Source: Sulfurimonas sp. (GTDB lineage: Bacteria; Campylobacterota; Campylobacteria; Campylobacterales; Sulfurimonadaceae). Taken from it: a DNA stretch of 64,000 bases. The position numbers were made by a program, and so were the translations under genes. This document shows, one piece after another, positions 1 through 8,325 of the stretch; within the stretch, counting starts at the first letter, position 1, and the number at the start of each line of letters is the position of its first letter. The stretch is from the NCBI RefSeq assembly GCF_029027585.1, contig NZ_CP093397.1:1539405-1603404 (forward strand), written 5' to 3'. A model generated the notes under the pieces. That model was given only the letters and a program-made list of their open reading frames with translations. It searched no databases and was not told where the DNA came from.

Positions 1-129
1 TTTACTGCTGATTTTGCTTTAACTTTTGAGTTTGAAAAGATGAAAAAGCTTGATTATATAAGTATGCGATATAACAAAAATAATAGTGATGGAGTGCGGT
101 TTGAACCGTGGCATGTTGAAGTTATTTAG
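1..129 (+). CDS. C-terminal end of an M15-family D-alanyl-D-alanine carboxypeptidase (partial)
   Basis: The window opens inside a reading frame that runs for 42 codons to TAG at 127-129. Its end contains the tract RFEPWHVEV. In M15 peptidases (VanY/LdcB type) a Glu-x-Trp-His tract near the C-terminus supplies the catalytic acid and a zinc ligand, so this is probably the tail of a periplasmic enzyme that trims peptidoglycan stem peptides. Only the tail is visible, so signal peptide and remaining zinc ligands cannot be checked. The next gene, another peptidoglycan carboxypeptidase, starts inside this one at 113, which suggests translational coupling and a shared cell-wall role. The family call rests on one motif plus context. 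Confidence 0.6.
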   Translation, partial: FTADFALTFEFEKMKKLDYISMRYNKNNSDGVRFEPWHVEVI

Positions 130-1411
130 TTTACTTTTTTTACTTTTAATGCCATTGTTGTTAAATGCTCAAAATAATTTTAATTTTAACCTTATAAAAA
201 AAGGTAAGCAAGACAACAATACTCTTTTAGTAATTGGCGGTATTCAAGGAGATGAACCAGGTGGTTTTATCTCAGCATCTCTGCTTTCAACTCACTATGA
301 AATAACAAAAGGTTCTGTGTGGATTGTTCCAAATTTGAATTTTTATAGTATCATCAAAAGAAGTAGAGGTCCATATGGAGATATGAATAGAAAGTTCGCA
401 CATCTTTCAAAAAATGACCCCGAATATGAAACAGTAGAGAGAATTAAAAGCTACATAAAAGATGAAAATGTAAAGCTTATTGTGAATCTTCATGATGGTA
501 GTGGTTATTATAGAAAAACTTATGTTGATAACTTACATTCTCCTTCTCGCTGGGGACAATGCTCTATCATAGACCAGTCATCAATAGATGTTCCTGTCTA
601 TGGAAACCTTGAAAAAATTTCTTTACAAGTAGTAGAACATGTAAACAAAAATCTTATAAAAGCAGAAGATTTTTATAGTTTGCATAACACAAGAACAAAA
701 GAAGGCGATAAAGAGATGGAAAAAACCCTTACTTATTTCGCCATAAATCAAGGAAAAGCAGCTTTTGGTAATGAAGCTAGTAAAAATTTACCAACTAATA
801 AAAGAGTTTACTATCATCTTCTTGCCTTAGAAAAGTACATGGATATTATGGGTATTGAGTATAAAAGAAAGTTTGTTTTAAATCCTAAAGGTGTTTATGC
901 TGCTATAAATAATGATATTTATATATCTTTATATGATGAAAAAATTAGATTGCCACTTTCACAGATTAGAAATATATTAAAATATTTTCCTATAAAAAAA
1001 GATGGAGAGTTGAATTTTAAAGCTAGTAATCCACTTCTTACTATTATCAAAAAAGACAATAGTTATACAATCCAATATGGAAATAGACGACTTACAAGGC
1101 TAAAAGCCGATTATCAAGTATATGAAGATAATAATCAAAGTGTTGAGTTGAAAATAGATGGTATTTTAACAAAAGTAAAATTTGGAACCCTTATTGAGGT
1201 GAAGGAAAACTTTTTAGTAAAAGAAAACAAAAAATATCGTGTCAATGTTATTGGTTTTACAACTAGAAGTAGAAAAGAAACAGAGATAAAAATAAAAAAT
1301 TCTAACATACCTAAGCGCTTTTCAATCGATAAAAGAGGAAGTATTTATAGAATAGAATACTACGCTAAAGAGAAGTTCGCTGGTATGATTTTGGTTAAGT
1401 TTATTATTTGA
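113..1411 (+). CDS. csd4: Csd4/Pgp1-type peptidoglycan DL-carboxypeptidase (M14-like, cell shape)
   Basis: A 432-residue secreted protein. The ATG at 113 is preferred over a GTG at 86 because it begins directly with a signal peptide (MLKLFSLLFLLL, ending near NAQ). Helicobacter Csd4 is an M14-like enzyme that cuts the murein tripeptide to a dipeptide and uses an unusual Gln-x-x-Glu plus His zinc site. The same set is visible here: Q45 and E48 in GGIQGDEPGG, H127 in NLHDGSGYY, and the putative catalytic E221 in FGNEASKN, all within one residue of the Helicobacter numbering as I recall it. The length also matches (about 438). The N-terminus overlaps the upstream M15 gene by 17 bases. The last 200 residues, the accessory domains, are less conserved. 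Confidence 0.85.
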   Translation: MLKLFSLLFLLLMPLLLNAQNNFNFNLIKKGKQDNNTLLVIGGIQGDEPGGFISASLLSTHYEITKGSVWIVPNLNFYSIIKRSRGPYGDMNRKFAHLSKNDPEYETVERIKSYIKDENVKLIVNLHDGSGYYRKTYVDNLHSPSRWGQCSIIDQSSIDVPVYGNLEKISLQVVEHVNKNLIKAEDFYSLHNTRTKEGDKEMEKTLTYFAINQGKAAFGNEASKNLPTNKRVYYHLLALEKYMDIMGIEYKRKFVLNPKGVYAAINNDIYISLYDEKIRLPLSQIRNILKYFPIKKDGELNFKASNPLLTIIKKDNSYTIQYGNRRLTRLKADYQVYEDNNQSVELKIDGILTKVKFGTLIEVKENFLVKENKKYRVNVIGFTTRSRKETEIKIKNSNIPKRFSIDKRGSIYRIEYYAKEKFAGMILVKFII

Positions 1412-1440
1412 TTTTGTATAGCTTTTAGTAACTCAAAGAA

Positions 1441-2094
1441 TTATTTATCATATAGATAAAATTTATTATATCTAATCATAGATGCTAATTCTTTGCCATA
1501 TTTAGCTCCCATCTCAGAGTAGCGGTCTAGTTTTTTTACTAGTTTATATGGGTCGTCAGTTTTCATCTTTAACGCTCTGAATTCTGAAAATGCATGTGAA
1601 CGAGCAAGTGTTTTGTAGTAATCTCGAACAGAGTCTTCGATAGAAGCATATTTTTTCAACCAAATTGTCTTCTTTCCTCTTTTCTCTCCAGCAGCAATTC
1701 TAGGTTCTTTTTTATTAAAAGACCAAACACCAAAAATATTTGTACCTTCACGAAAGAATCTTGAAGTTGTCCAAGCGCTCTCCATCGCTGCTTGTGCAAT
1801 AGCAATACTTCTTGGATGTGGTTTGAGAGCTTTAAGCAATTTGTCATTTGACTTAACTCTATAAGTTTCTTTTAAAGCAGCGATTTTTTTACTATATGCA
1901 GGATTGTCAATATTGGCATTTATATCTTTATACTGAGCGTCTAACTCTTCATAAACATTTTGAACTGCTGGTACTATTAGTTTTCTAAAATTAGCCTTTT
2001 TTTCTTGTACTGTCATCTTTTTAGGGCTTTTTGCTAAAAGAGTGTTTGAGAATATCAGAAGTGATAAAACAAGTATTATTTTTAATAATTTCAT
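1441..2094 (-). CDS. bax: Bax-type glucosaminidase, secreted (GH73)
   Basis: A 217-residue protein with a signal peptide (about residues 1-21, ending LLA). The core AQAAMESAWTTSRF, followed by GTNIFGVWSF, is the signature of Bax-like/FlgJ-type N-acetylglucosaminidases that cleave glycan strands. E105 in MESAW is the expected catalytic acid. The C-terminal part (YASIEDSVRDYYKTL) is also typical of the family. It overlaps the upstream radical SAM gene by 4 bases on the same strand and is convergent with csd4. Its likely role is septal or flagellar murein remodelling in the periplasm; which one cannot be told from sequence alone. Confidence 0.8.
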   Translation of the reverse strand: MKLLKIILVLSLLIFSNTLLAKSPKKMTVQEKKANFRKLIVPAVQNVYEELDAQYKDINANIDNPAYSKKIAALKETYRVKSNDKLLKALKPHPRSIAIAQAAMESAWTTSRFFREGTNIFGVWSFNKKEPRIAAGEKRGKKTIWLKKYASIEDSVRDYYKTLARSHAFSEFRALKMKTDDPYKLVKKLDRYSEMGAKYGKELASMIRYNKFYLYDK

Positions 2095-3383
2095 ATAAGA
2101 AACTCCATATTTAGTTTTTTTGCGTAAGAACTAAGCATAGCTCTTTCAAAGTCGTTGTTTGTTGAGTATTGGTAACCAAAGGTTTTGTCCCACATCTCGT
2201 GTTCTTCCATGCATAAGTAGAAAAAAACATTGTTATTTGTACTCTTAGAGTGCGCCCCGAAGGAAGTGCCTTTGGGGTGCCAAGAGTGAAAACTCTCATA
2301 AGCGTGTTTAAACATTTCAACTTTTATGGCATCTGGATAAGAACTTTTCCCACTTGCATTTTCAAATGGCATCTGTGTTATTTTACTTTTAAATTCTCTG
2401 CTTCTAAGTTGTTTTATAACAGGCTTTATAAATGTTAGCGTTCCAAAACTCACAAGTGCAACTTCTTGTGGTTTAAACATATGTGTAAGTCTATCATAAA
2501 CTTTTGCATATTCATCTAGATAGTTTTCATACTGTACTATTGGGTGGAAATGAAAACCTACTTTTACGCCTTTGTCGGCTAGTTTTCTTGCAGCATCTAA
2601 GCGTTTGTCAAGTGAAGTAGTAAGATGCTCTTCATTTTGTATGATTGTTGGAGTGTTAAGTGACCAAGTACACAGTATGTTGTTTGGTACATCATTTTGT
2701 AAGAAATATTTTATATTGTCTGACTTTGTTTTAAACTCTAAAATGACATTTGGATTTTCTTTAGCAAAAAGAAAAAGAGAATCTAAGATACCCTCACGAT
2801 TTCCCCACATCAAAGAGTCAGATGCTTGACCAGTTCCAATATGATATGTTTTATTTTTATCAAGATTAAGGTTTTTTAGTTTGTCAGCAAAGTTACTATC
2901 AAAAGTAATAGTATTTTGATTGTAAAAAGATTGAATAGAACAGTATGAACAGTCAAATCCACAACTCTCAACAGCATCTAAAGTCAAAAGATTACAGCAT
3001 CTTGTTTTCTCAGATGCCACAGGACAAAGTCCAATACCAAAGCTTTCTTTTGCCTCAGTTTTAAAAGTGTATTTTTGCTCTTGTGGTATATTTCTAAGTT
3101 CAAAATTTTTATAAGAATTTGGTTTTTTTCGTATCTCGTCATAAGTTTTTTTAAGTCTGCTGAAAACAACTTTTTTTTGCGCATGTTGTGGAAAAATGTC
3201 TATTAAATTTCCTTCATTCCAAGTTTTAAGATCGCGTGCAATATCTATAATTTGCTTTATTTCTTGAAAAGAAAATTTTAAAAGAAGTGATTTCTCTTTT
3301 ATGAAATTTTGCTCTTTAGTTGGAAGTTTAAAAAAAATTGTATTTTTTATAGAGTCGTTAAATTTGTTTAAATATGAATTCAT
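2091..3383 (-). CDS. Radical SAM protein of the spore photoproduct lyase-like family
   Basis: A 430-residue protein with the cluster motif CGFDCSYC (C141, C145, C148; Cys-x3-Cys-x2-Cys) that binds a 4Fe-4S cluster and S-adenosylmethionine. The surrounding layout (an N-terminal alpha region, then the motif, then blocks such as LEFKTKSDN and GFHFHPIV) resembles spore photoproduct lyase. True lyases repair a thymine dimer photoproduct in spores, but this lineage does not form spores, so the substrate is unknown; DNA photoproduct repair is only a guess. Extra cysteines just upstream (C120, C129, C130) could bind metal. The gene is coupled to the diguanylate cyclase upstream and to bax downstream, each by a 4-base overlap. 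Confidence 0.7.
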   Translation of the reverse strand: MNSYLNKFNDSIKNTIFFKLPTKEQNFIKEKSLLLKFSFQEIKQIIDIARDLKTWNEGNLIDIFPQHAQKKVVFSRLKKTYDEIRKKPNSYKNFELRNIPQEQKYTFKTEAKESFGIGLCPVASEKTRCCNLLTLDAVESCGFDCSYCSIQSFYNQNTITFDSNFADKLKNLNLDKNKTYHIGTGQASDSLMWGNREGILDSLFLFAKENPNVILEFKTKSDNIKYFLQNDVPNNILCTWSLNTPTIIQNEEHLTTSLDKRLDAARKLADKGVKVGFHFHPIVQYENYLDEYAKVYDRLTHMFKPQEVALVSFGTLTFIKPVIKQLRSREFKSKITQMPFENASGKSSYPDAIKVEMFKHAYESFHSWHPKGTSFGAHSKSTNNNVFFYLCMEEHEMWDKTFGYQYSTNNDFERAMLSSYAKKLNMEFLI

Positions 3384-4630
3384 TGTGAGATTATAATCCT
3401 ATTTCTACCATTTTCTTTAGCTTCATAAAGCGCTTCATCAGAGAGTCTAATCATATCTTCTAGTGAGTCTGATAAACCAATATATATTCCAATAGATACT
3501 GTATATGTGATAACATGTTTATGTGTTCTTATTATGTTATTTTGAAATTTATTTCTAATTTTTTCAAAAAGTAGTCTTGTATTTTCATATGTTATATCTT
3601 CAAGCAGTACACAAAATTCTTCACCACCAAAACGAGCCATTAAATCAGAATCTCTTAAATTATCTACCAATATGCGTTTTGCTTCTTTAATAGCCACATC
3701 ACCTGTATCATGCCCATAAGTGTCATTAATATTTTTAAATTTATCTATATCTATCATCGCTACTGTTAAAGGAGTGTTCTTTCGTTTATTTTTAGAATAG
3801 ATGGAGTTTCCATTATCAAAAAAGAAGCGTCTATTGTAAGCTCCTGTAAGAAAATCTTTATTTGCCATCTCTTTTATCTGAGCGAACAGGTCTAAAAGTT
3901 CTAAGTTTGCATTTATTCTAGTTACAAGCTCATTGTGCGTAAATCTCTTATTTATAAAATCATTTGCACCAATTCTTAAAAACTTACTTATTACATTTTG
4001 TTCTTCGACAACACTAAGAGCGATGATGCCAAGTTGGTCTTTTTTATATTTTTTGCGTAGTTTAAATGTAAGTTCTATTCCATCCATGTTAGGCATTTCA
4101 TAATCTGTTAGAACGAGAGATATTTTATTGTTATTTTCTAAAATTTCCAATGCTTCTACACCATCACAAGCTTCAATAATTTTCAATTTTATTTTTTTTA
4201 AACTATCTTTTAATATTTTTCTATATATATCAGAATCATCAACTATCAAAATAGTTGTATCATAATTTTTTAATGTCCTAGAGATATCTGTAACTGCACA
4301 TGCTATGTTAGTTTGATCATTTGTTGAAAAAATGTTAATTATATTTTTTTTTAACAAAGTGTCTTGTATTTTACCATCAATCATATCTGTTAATATAACA
4401 TATGGTATGTTGTGATGATTTATAAGTTCAATGATTTCTCCATTTTTGGCATCGTTGAGATATATATCTAACAATGCCGCATGAAATTTATCATGATGTT
4501 TATTTAATAGGTCATTAGCTTCTTTATGACTTTTAGCAAAGTATGGTTTTATATCATCTTGTTTTTTAAATTCTTGTTTTAATGAACTTAAAACATTTTG
4601 ATTGTCGTTAACGACTAAAACATTTCTCAT
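3380..4630 (-). CDS. Diguanylate cyclase with two receiver domains (REC-REC-GGDEF)
   Basis: A 416-residue cytoplasmic response regulator. Residues about 2-118 form a receiver with a weakened acidic pair (VVNDNQ) but a possible phospho-Asp in ALLDIYLND. Residues about 127-240 form a canonical receiver (ILIVDDSD, LTDYEMPNMDG). Residues about 258-416 are a GGDEF domain with an intact active site (ARFGGEEF) and an upstream RDSD that fits the RxxD product-inhibition site. It should make cyclic di-GMP when phosphorylated. No kinase is adjacent. It heads an operon of three overlapping genes with the radical SAM protein and bax. The tandem-receiver layout resembles PleD, where the second receiver aids dimerisation. 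Confidence 0.85.
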   Translation of the reverse strand: MRNVLVVNDNQNVLSSLKQEFKKQDDIKPYFAKSHKEANDLLNKHHDKFHAALLDIYLNDAKNGEIIELINHHNIPYVILTDMIDGKIQDTLLKKNIINIFSTNDQTNIACAVTDISRTLKNYDTTILIVDDSDIYRKILKDSLKKIKLKIIEACDGVEALEILENNNKISLVLTDYEMPNMDGIELTFKLRKKYKKDQLGIIALSVVEEQNVISKFLRIGANDFINKRFTHNELVTRINANLELLDLFAQIKEMANKDFLTGAYNRRFFFDNGNSIYSKNKRKNTPLTVAMIDIDKFKNINDTYGHDTGDVAIKEAKRILVDNLRDSDLMARFGGEEFCVLLEDITYENTRLLFEKIRNKFQNNIIRTHKHVITYTVSIGIYIGLSDSLEDMIRLSDEALYEAKENGRNRIIISQ

Positions 4631-4779
4631 TATCTATAACCTATCCTTATTATGATGAATTATAACGCTATACGCTGAAGCATAAATAAAAGTGTAAAAT
4701 TATATTGCAATTTGTCATATAAATAACTTTTCTTCTTAATTAAGGTTATTGTTTCTATATAAATAACTTGGGAGCATAA

Positions 4780-5124
4780 ATGATTTTAGGAAAATGTCCA
4801 TATTGTGACGATGGAGAGATAGAAGTTAGAGATAAAGAAGTGCGAGGCAAAAAAGTAAAACTTTATGCTTGTTCAAATGCTATGTGGAAAACAGAAGATG
4901 GAGAGATGTTTGAACTTACACAAGAATCTACCTGTGACTTTAAAATATGGCAAAATACACTATCAAGATACGGAAAATGGCTTTCATATAAAGAAGTAAG
5001 AGAACTCCTCTGTGAAGAATCACTAGAAATAGAGTTGTTGAGCAAAAAGTATGAAAAAAAGGTTTATTACAAGAAGTTTATTACACTAAATCAAGAATAT
5101 GGTGTCAGTGTTATCTGGGATTAA
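4780..5124 (+). CDS. Small zinc-ribbon-like protein resembling the topoisomerase III tail
   Basis: A 114-residue protein with a GGGAG ribosome site 6 bases before the ATG. The N-terminus has CPYCDDGEIEVRDKEVRGKK, then a single Cys in ACSNA and a further Cys in CDFKIWQ, followed by WLSYKEVRELL. That order (Cys pair, basic strand, lone Cys, CxF+IW, then a short hydrophobic repeat) is what I know from zinc-finger C-terminal domains of type IA topoisomerases, here standing alone. It may bind nucleic acid, but no enzymatic domain is present and the function is unknown. It is divergent from the cyclase gene and precedes the ribosomal operon with about 165 bases between. Confidence 0.5.
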   Translation: MILGKCPYCDDGEIEVRDKEVRGKKVKLYACSNAMWKTEDGEMFELTQESTCDFKIWQNTLSRYGKWLSYKEVRELLCEESLEIELLSKKYEKKVYYKKFITLNQEYGVSVIWD

Positions 5125-5147
5125 TAAAACTTTTACATTAATTTGGG

Positions 5148-5289
5148 TACAATCCTCATCCGCTTTGCTGTTTTAACAAAACGAAAGAGTATTTCTATCT
5201 TTAGTACACAATACAAAAGATAAAAGTATTGGCAAACAAAATTATTGTGAGCCTAAAAGCAGCAAAGATGTATAAACAAAGGACTACTT
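5148..5289 (+). promoter_or_regulatory. Promoter and structured leader of the alpha ribosomal operon
   Basis: TACAAT at 5148-5153, preceded by GGG in a T-rich stretch, fits the sigma-70 style minus-10 of this group, so transcription would begin near 5160. The leader can fold. Bases 5163-5174 (CTTTGCTGTTTT) pair with 5255-5267 (AAAAGCAGCAAAG, one bulged G). Inside, TATCTTT 5196-5202 pairs with AAAGATA 5216-5222, and GTA 5204-5206 with TAC 5212-5214. In E. coli, S4 represses this operon by binding a folded leader, so autoregulation is a reasonable inference; the fold here is different and sits before rpmJ rather than rpsM. Confidence 0.55.
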
Positions 5290-5403
5290 ATGAAAGTAAG
5301 AGCTTCAGTTAAGAAGATGTGTGATGACTGTATAGTTGTCAAAAGAAAAGGCATTGTAAGAGTAATCTGCAAAGTTAAAAAACATAAACAAAGACAAGGA
5401 TAA
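5290..5403 (+). CDS. rpmJ: 50S ribosomal protein L36
   Basis: A 37-residue protein beginning [14 protein letters not shown]. It carries the zinc ribbon of the metal-binding form of L36: C11, C14, C27 and H32. It starts the alpha operon, 2 bases before rpsM, with a ribosome site AAAGGA upstream. infA, which often precedes rpmJ in bacteria, is not here; the upstream neighbour is the small zinc protein. Length and sequence are normal for L36, and the call is secure. Confidence 0.97.
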   Translation: MKVRASVKKMCDDCIVVKRKGIVRVICKVKKHKQRQG

Positions 5404-5405
5404 TC

Positions 5406-5768
5406 ATGGCTCGTATTTCTGGTGTTGATTTACCTAAGAAAAAGAGAATAGAATACGGTTTAACGTATGTCTATGGAATTGGTTTACATGCTTCTCGTAA
5501 AATTTTAGATGCGACAGGTATAGACTATAACAAAAGAGTTTTCGAATTAAGCGAAGACGATGTAGCAGCAATTACAAAAGAGATCCGTGCCAGTCATATG
5601 GTTGAAGGTGATTTGCGTAAAAAAGTTGCAATGGACATTAAAGCTCTTATGGATTTAGGTTCATATAGAGGTATTCGTCACCGTCGTGGTCTTCCATGTC
5701 GTGGACAAAAAACTAAGACAAATGCGCGTACTCGAAAAGGTAAGCGTAAAACTGTCGGCGCAGCGTAA
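5406..5768 (+). CDS. rpsM: 30S ribosomal protein S13
   Basis: A 120-residue protein starting [10 protein letters not shown], with the helix-turn region [10 protein letters not shown] and the conserved basic C-terminal stretch [13 protein letters not shown] followed by [12 protein letters not shown]13 lies in the head of the small subunit and contacts tRNA and the large subunit. It sits 2 bases after rpmJ and 10 before rpsK in the standard alpha operon order. No anomalies are visible. Confidence 0.98.
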   Translation: MARISGVDLPKKKRIEYGLTYVYGIGLHASRKILDATGIDYNKRVFELSEDDVAAITKEIRASHMVEGDLRKKVAMDIKALMDLGSYRGIRHRRGLPCRGQKTKTNARTRKGKRKTVGAA

Positions 5769-5778
5769 GGAATTATAG

Positions 5779-6171
5779 ATGGCAAAAAGAAAAGCTGTTA
5801 GAAAAAAAGTAGTAAAGAAAAATATTGCTCGTGGTATCGTTCATATCGCTGCATCATTTAATAATACTCTTGTAACTATTACAGATGAAATGGGTAACAT
5901 GATTGCTTGGAGTTCTGCTGGTTCTTTAGGATTTAAAGGTTCTAAAAAATCAACTCCATTTGCTGCACAAGCTGCAACGGAAGATGCAGTTGCTAAAGCG
6001 CAAGTACATGGTATAAAAGAACTTGGTATTAAAGTTCAAGGTCCTGGTTCAGGTCGTGAAACAGCAGTTAAAGCTGTAGGTGCTATCGAAGGTATTCGTG
6101 TTACATTTATGAAAGATGTTACACCATTACCACATAACGGTTGTCGCGCACCTAAGCGTCGTAGAGTTTAA
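5779..6171 (+). CDS. rpsK: 30S ribosomal protein S11
   Basis: A 130-residue protein. Diagnostic stretches are [35 protein letters not shown] and the C-terminal [16 protein letters not shown]11 forms part of the small-subunit platform near the Shine-Dalgarno helix. It is third in the operon, with a GGAATTATAG spacer before its ATG and 11 bases before rpsD. It is ordinary in length and composition. Confidence 0.98.
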   Translation: MAKRKAVRKKVVKKNIARGIVHIAASFNNTLVTITDEMGNMIAWSSAGSLGFKGSKKSTPFAAQAATEDAVAKAQVHGIKELGIKVQGPGSGRETAVKAVGAIEGIRVTFMKDVTPLPHNGCRAPKRRRV

Positions 6172-6182
6172 GGAGATTACTG

Positions 6183-6809
6183 ATGGCAAGATATAGAGGT
6201 CCAGTAGAAAAAATCGAAAGAAGATTTGGTGTAAGTCTTAACCTTAAAGGTGAGCGTCGTTTAGCGGGTAAATCTGCATTAGAAAAAAGACCTTATGGTC
6301 CTGGTCAACATGGTCAGCGTCGTAAGAAAGTTTCTGAGTATGGTTTACAACTTAATGAAAAACAAAAAGCAAAATTCATGTATGGTGTTTCTGAAAAACA
6401 ATTCCGTGCATTATTTGTTGAAGCAAAAAGAAAAGATGGAAATACAGGTACAAACCTTATTACATTGATTGAAAGCAGACTTGATAATGTTGTTTATCGT
6501 ATGGGTTTTGCTTCAACTCGTCGTTTTGCTAGACAACTTACTACTCATGGTCATATCCTTGTAGATGGTAAAAAACTTGATATTCCTTCTTACCGTGTTA
6601 AGCCAGGACAAAAAATTGAAGTTCGTGAATCAAGCAAGAAAAATATTCAAATTGTTCGTGCTATAGAATTAACTAACCAAACTGGTATAGCTCCATGGGT
6701 TGATATAGATGCTGAGAAAGTTTTTGGTATTTATACTCGTTTACCTGAGCGTGAAGAAGTTGTGATTCCTGTTGAAGAGCGTTTAATCGTTGAGCTTTAC
6801 TCTAAATAA
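6183..6809 (+). CDS. rpsD: 30S ribosomal protein S4
   Basis: A 208-residue protein starting [16 protein letters not shown]. The S4 RNA-binding domain is at about residues 98-160 ([18 protein letters not shown] through [17 protein letters not shown]). S4 nucleates 16S rRNA assembly and in several bacteria also represses its own operon by binding the mRNA leader, which makes it the best candidate ligand for the folded leader at 5163-5267. An AAGGAG ribosome site precedes the ATG. No zinc-binding cysteines are seen, so it is the cysteine-free form. Confidence 0.98.
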   Translation: MARYRGPVEKIERRFGVSLNLKGERRLAGKSALEKRPYGPGQHGQRRKKVSEYGLQLNEKQKAKFMYGVSEKQFRALFVEAKRKDGNTGTNLITLIESRLDNVVYRMGFASTRRFARQLTTHGHILVDGKKLDIPSYRVKPGQKIEVRESSKKNIQIVRAIELTNQTGIAPWVDIDAEKVFGIYTRLPEREEVVIPVEERLIVELYSK

Positions 6810-6829
6810 TAGTTAATAAAAGGCGTTAA

Positions 6830-7828
6830 ATGAAAAAAATTAAAACTACTCCCCTTGCTCCACAAGAGTTTGAGGTAGAACAAATTAGTGATAATGAAGC
6901 AAATATTATGGCTCACCCGTTTGAAACGGGTTATGCTATTTCTTTAGCTCATCCACTTCGCCGTTTTTTATTAAGTAGCTCAGTTGGTTATGCACCAATA
7001 GCTATTAAAATAGAAGGTGCTAAGCATGAATTTGACTCTGTGCGTGGTATGCTTGAAGATATTTCAGACTTCATTTTAAATCTTAAAGAGATTCGCTTTA
7101 AGCTTAAAGATGAAGCAACTGAAGCAGAAATCAGTTATAGTTTTGCTGGTCCATGTAGCGTTAAAGGAAGTGACCTTATCAGTGATGAGGTTGATGTTGT
7201 AACGCCAGATGCTCCATTAGCAACACTAAATGAAGACTCTACTCTTAATTTTACTATTAAAATTGCTCAGGGTATTGGTTATGTAGCTAGTGAAGATACA
7301 CACGATGAACTTGAAGATGGGTATATAGCACTAGATGCTTATTTTACTCCTGTTCGTAGTGCAACTTACAAAATTGAGAATGTTCTTGTAGAAGACAATC
7401 CTAATTTTGAAAGAGTGATTATGAACATTAGAACTGATGGGCAAATAACTCCATTAGATGCGTTTAAAAACTCTTTAGAAGTTATGTATGCTCAATTAGC
7501 TGTATTTAATTCAGAGATTAGTATAAAAACTGCAACAACAATAGAGCGTGTTGAAGAAAACCCTGATCTTAAAAAATTGTCAACTCATATTGATAGTTTA
7601 GGTTTAAGTGCAAGAAGTTTTAACTGTCTTGATCGCTCAAACATAAAACTTATAGGTGAAATAGCATTGATGAGTCAAAATGATTTAAAAAATGTTAAAA
7701 ATCTTGGTAAAAAATCATATGATGAAATCGTAGATAAATTACAAGAATTTGGTTTTGCAGTTGGTGCTGACTTAACTGATGATGTAATAAGTGCATTAAA
7801 AAAGAAAATAGAAGCCTCACAGGCTTAA
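6830..7828 (+). CDS. rpoA: RNA polymerase subunit alpha
   Basis: A 332-residue protein. The N-terminal assembly domain (about 1-230) contains the [22 protein letters not shown] region and the [14 protein letters not shown] helix. A linker follows, and the C-terminal domain (about 250-320) has [21 protein letters not shown] and [10 protein letters not shown], the helix-hairpin-helix elements that touch promoter UP elements and activators. The position after rpsD and before rplQ is standard. Length is typical. The only difference is a somewhat acidic N-terminal half compared with E. coli, judged by eye. Confidence 0.98.
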   Translation: MKKIKTTPLAPQEFEVEQISDNEANIMAHPFETGYAISLAHPLRRFLLSSSVGYAPIAIKIEGAKHEFDSVRGMLEDISDFILNLKEIRFKLKDEATEAEISYSFAGPCSVKGSDLISDEVDVVTPDAPLATLNEDSTLNFTIKIAQGIGYVASEDTHDELEDGYIALDAYFTPVRSATYKIENVLVEDNPNFERVIMNIRTDGQITPLDAFKNSLEVMYAQLAVFNSEISIKTATTIERVEENPDLKKLSTHIDSLGLSARSFNCLDRSNIKLIGEIALMSQNDLKNVKNLGKKSYDEIVDKLQEFGFAVGADLTDDVISALKKKIEASQA

Positions 7829-7841
7829 TAGAGGATAACAG

Positions 7842-8192
7842 ATGAGACATCGTCATGGATACCGTAAACTAAGTCGTACAAGTTCACATAGAGCTGCGTT
7901 ACTTAAGAATCTTAGTATTTCGTTAATTGAACATGGTAAAATTGAAACTACTGCTATTAAAGCAAAAGAGCTTCGTTCTTATATTGAGAAACTGATAACA
8001 GTTGCTACTAAGAATGACTCTAATGCTCACAGATCAGTATTCGCGGCGCTTCAAAGTAAAGAAGCAACTAAAACATTAGTAAATGAAATTGCTCCTAAGT
8101 ATGTTGATCGTACTGGTGGATATACAAGAATTACTAGAACAAGAATTCGTCGTGGTGATGCTACGACAATGGCGTTTATAGAGTTAGTATAA
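7842..8192 (+). CDS. rplQ: 50S ribosomal protein L17
   Basis: A 116-residue protein beginning [17 protein letters not shown], the invariant start of L17, and ending [21 protein letters not shown]. It lies near the exit tunnel of the large subunit. It is the last gene of the alpha operon, 13 bases after rpoA with a GAGGATA ribosome site, and is followed within 4 bases by a strong intrinsic terminator. No anomalies are visible. Confidence 0.98.
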   Translation: MRHRHGYRKLSRTSSHRAALLKNLSISLIEHGKIETTAIKAKELRSYIEKLITVATKNDSNAHRSVFAALQSKEATKTLVNEIAPKYVDRTGGYTRITRTRIRRGDATTMAFIELV

Positions 8193-8195
8193 CGG

Positions 8196-8216
8196 AAAGG
8201 GAATTATTCCCTTTTT
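8196..8216 (+). terminator. Intrinsic terminator of the alpha ribosomal operon
   Basis: AAAGGGAA (8196-8203) pairs with TTCCCTTT (8207-8214) across a TTA loop and runs straight into further T residues. Its position four bases after the rplQ stop makes termination of the ribosomal operon the clear reading. Confidence 0.85.
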
Positions 8217-8230
8217 CTACACTAATACTA

Positions 8231-8251
8231 GGTTCTCTTTAGAAGAGAACC
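8231..8251. terminator. Second perfect hairpin after rplQ
   Basis: GGTTCTCTT (8231-8239) and AAGAGAACC (8243-8251) form a perfect 9-base stem with a TAG loop. There is no T-tract after it on the plus strand, so it may be a backup terminator, an RNA-stability hairpin or part of a small intergenic element. The sequence from here to the next start at 8326 holds nothing else I can name. Confidence 0.45.
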
Positions 8252-8325
8252 AACGCGTAGTAACCGCACTAACATAAAACTTCCACATTCTAAAATACTT
8301 TGAAATACTAAACTAGGACATCAAA

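Noticed and set aside
4718..4769. Short direct repeat ATAAATAACTT before the small zinc protein
   Set aside because: Two 11-13 base AT-rich copies 39 bases apart are expected by chance in such AT-rich spacers; no regulator layout is clear.
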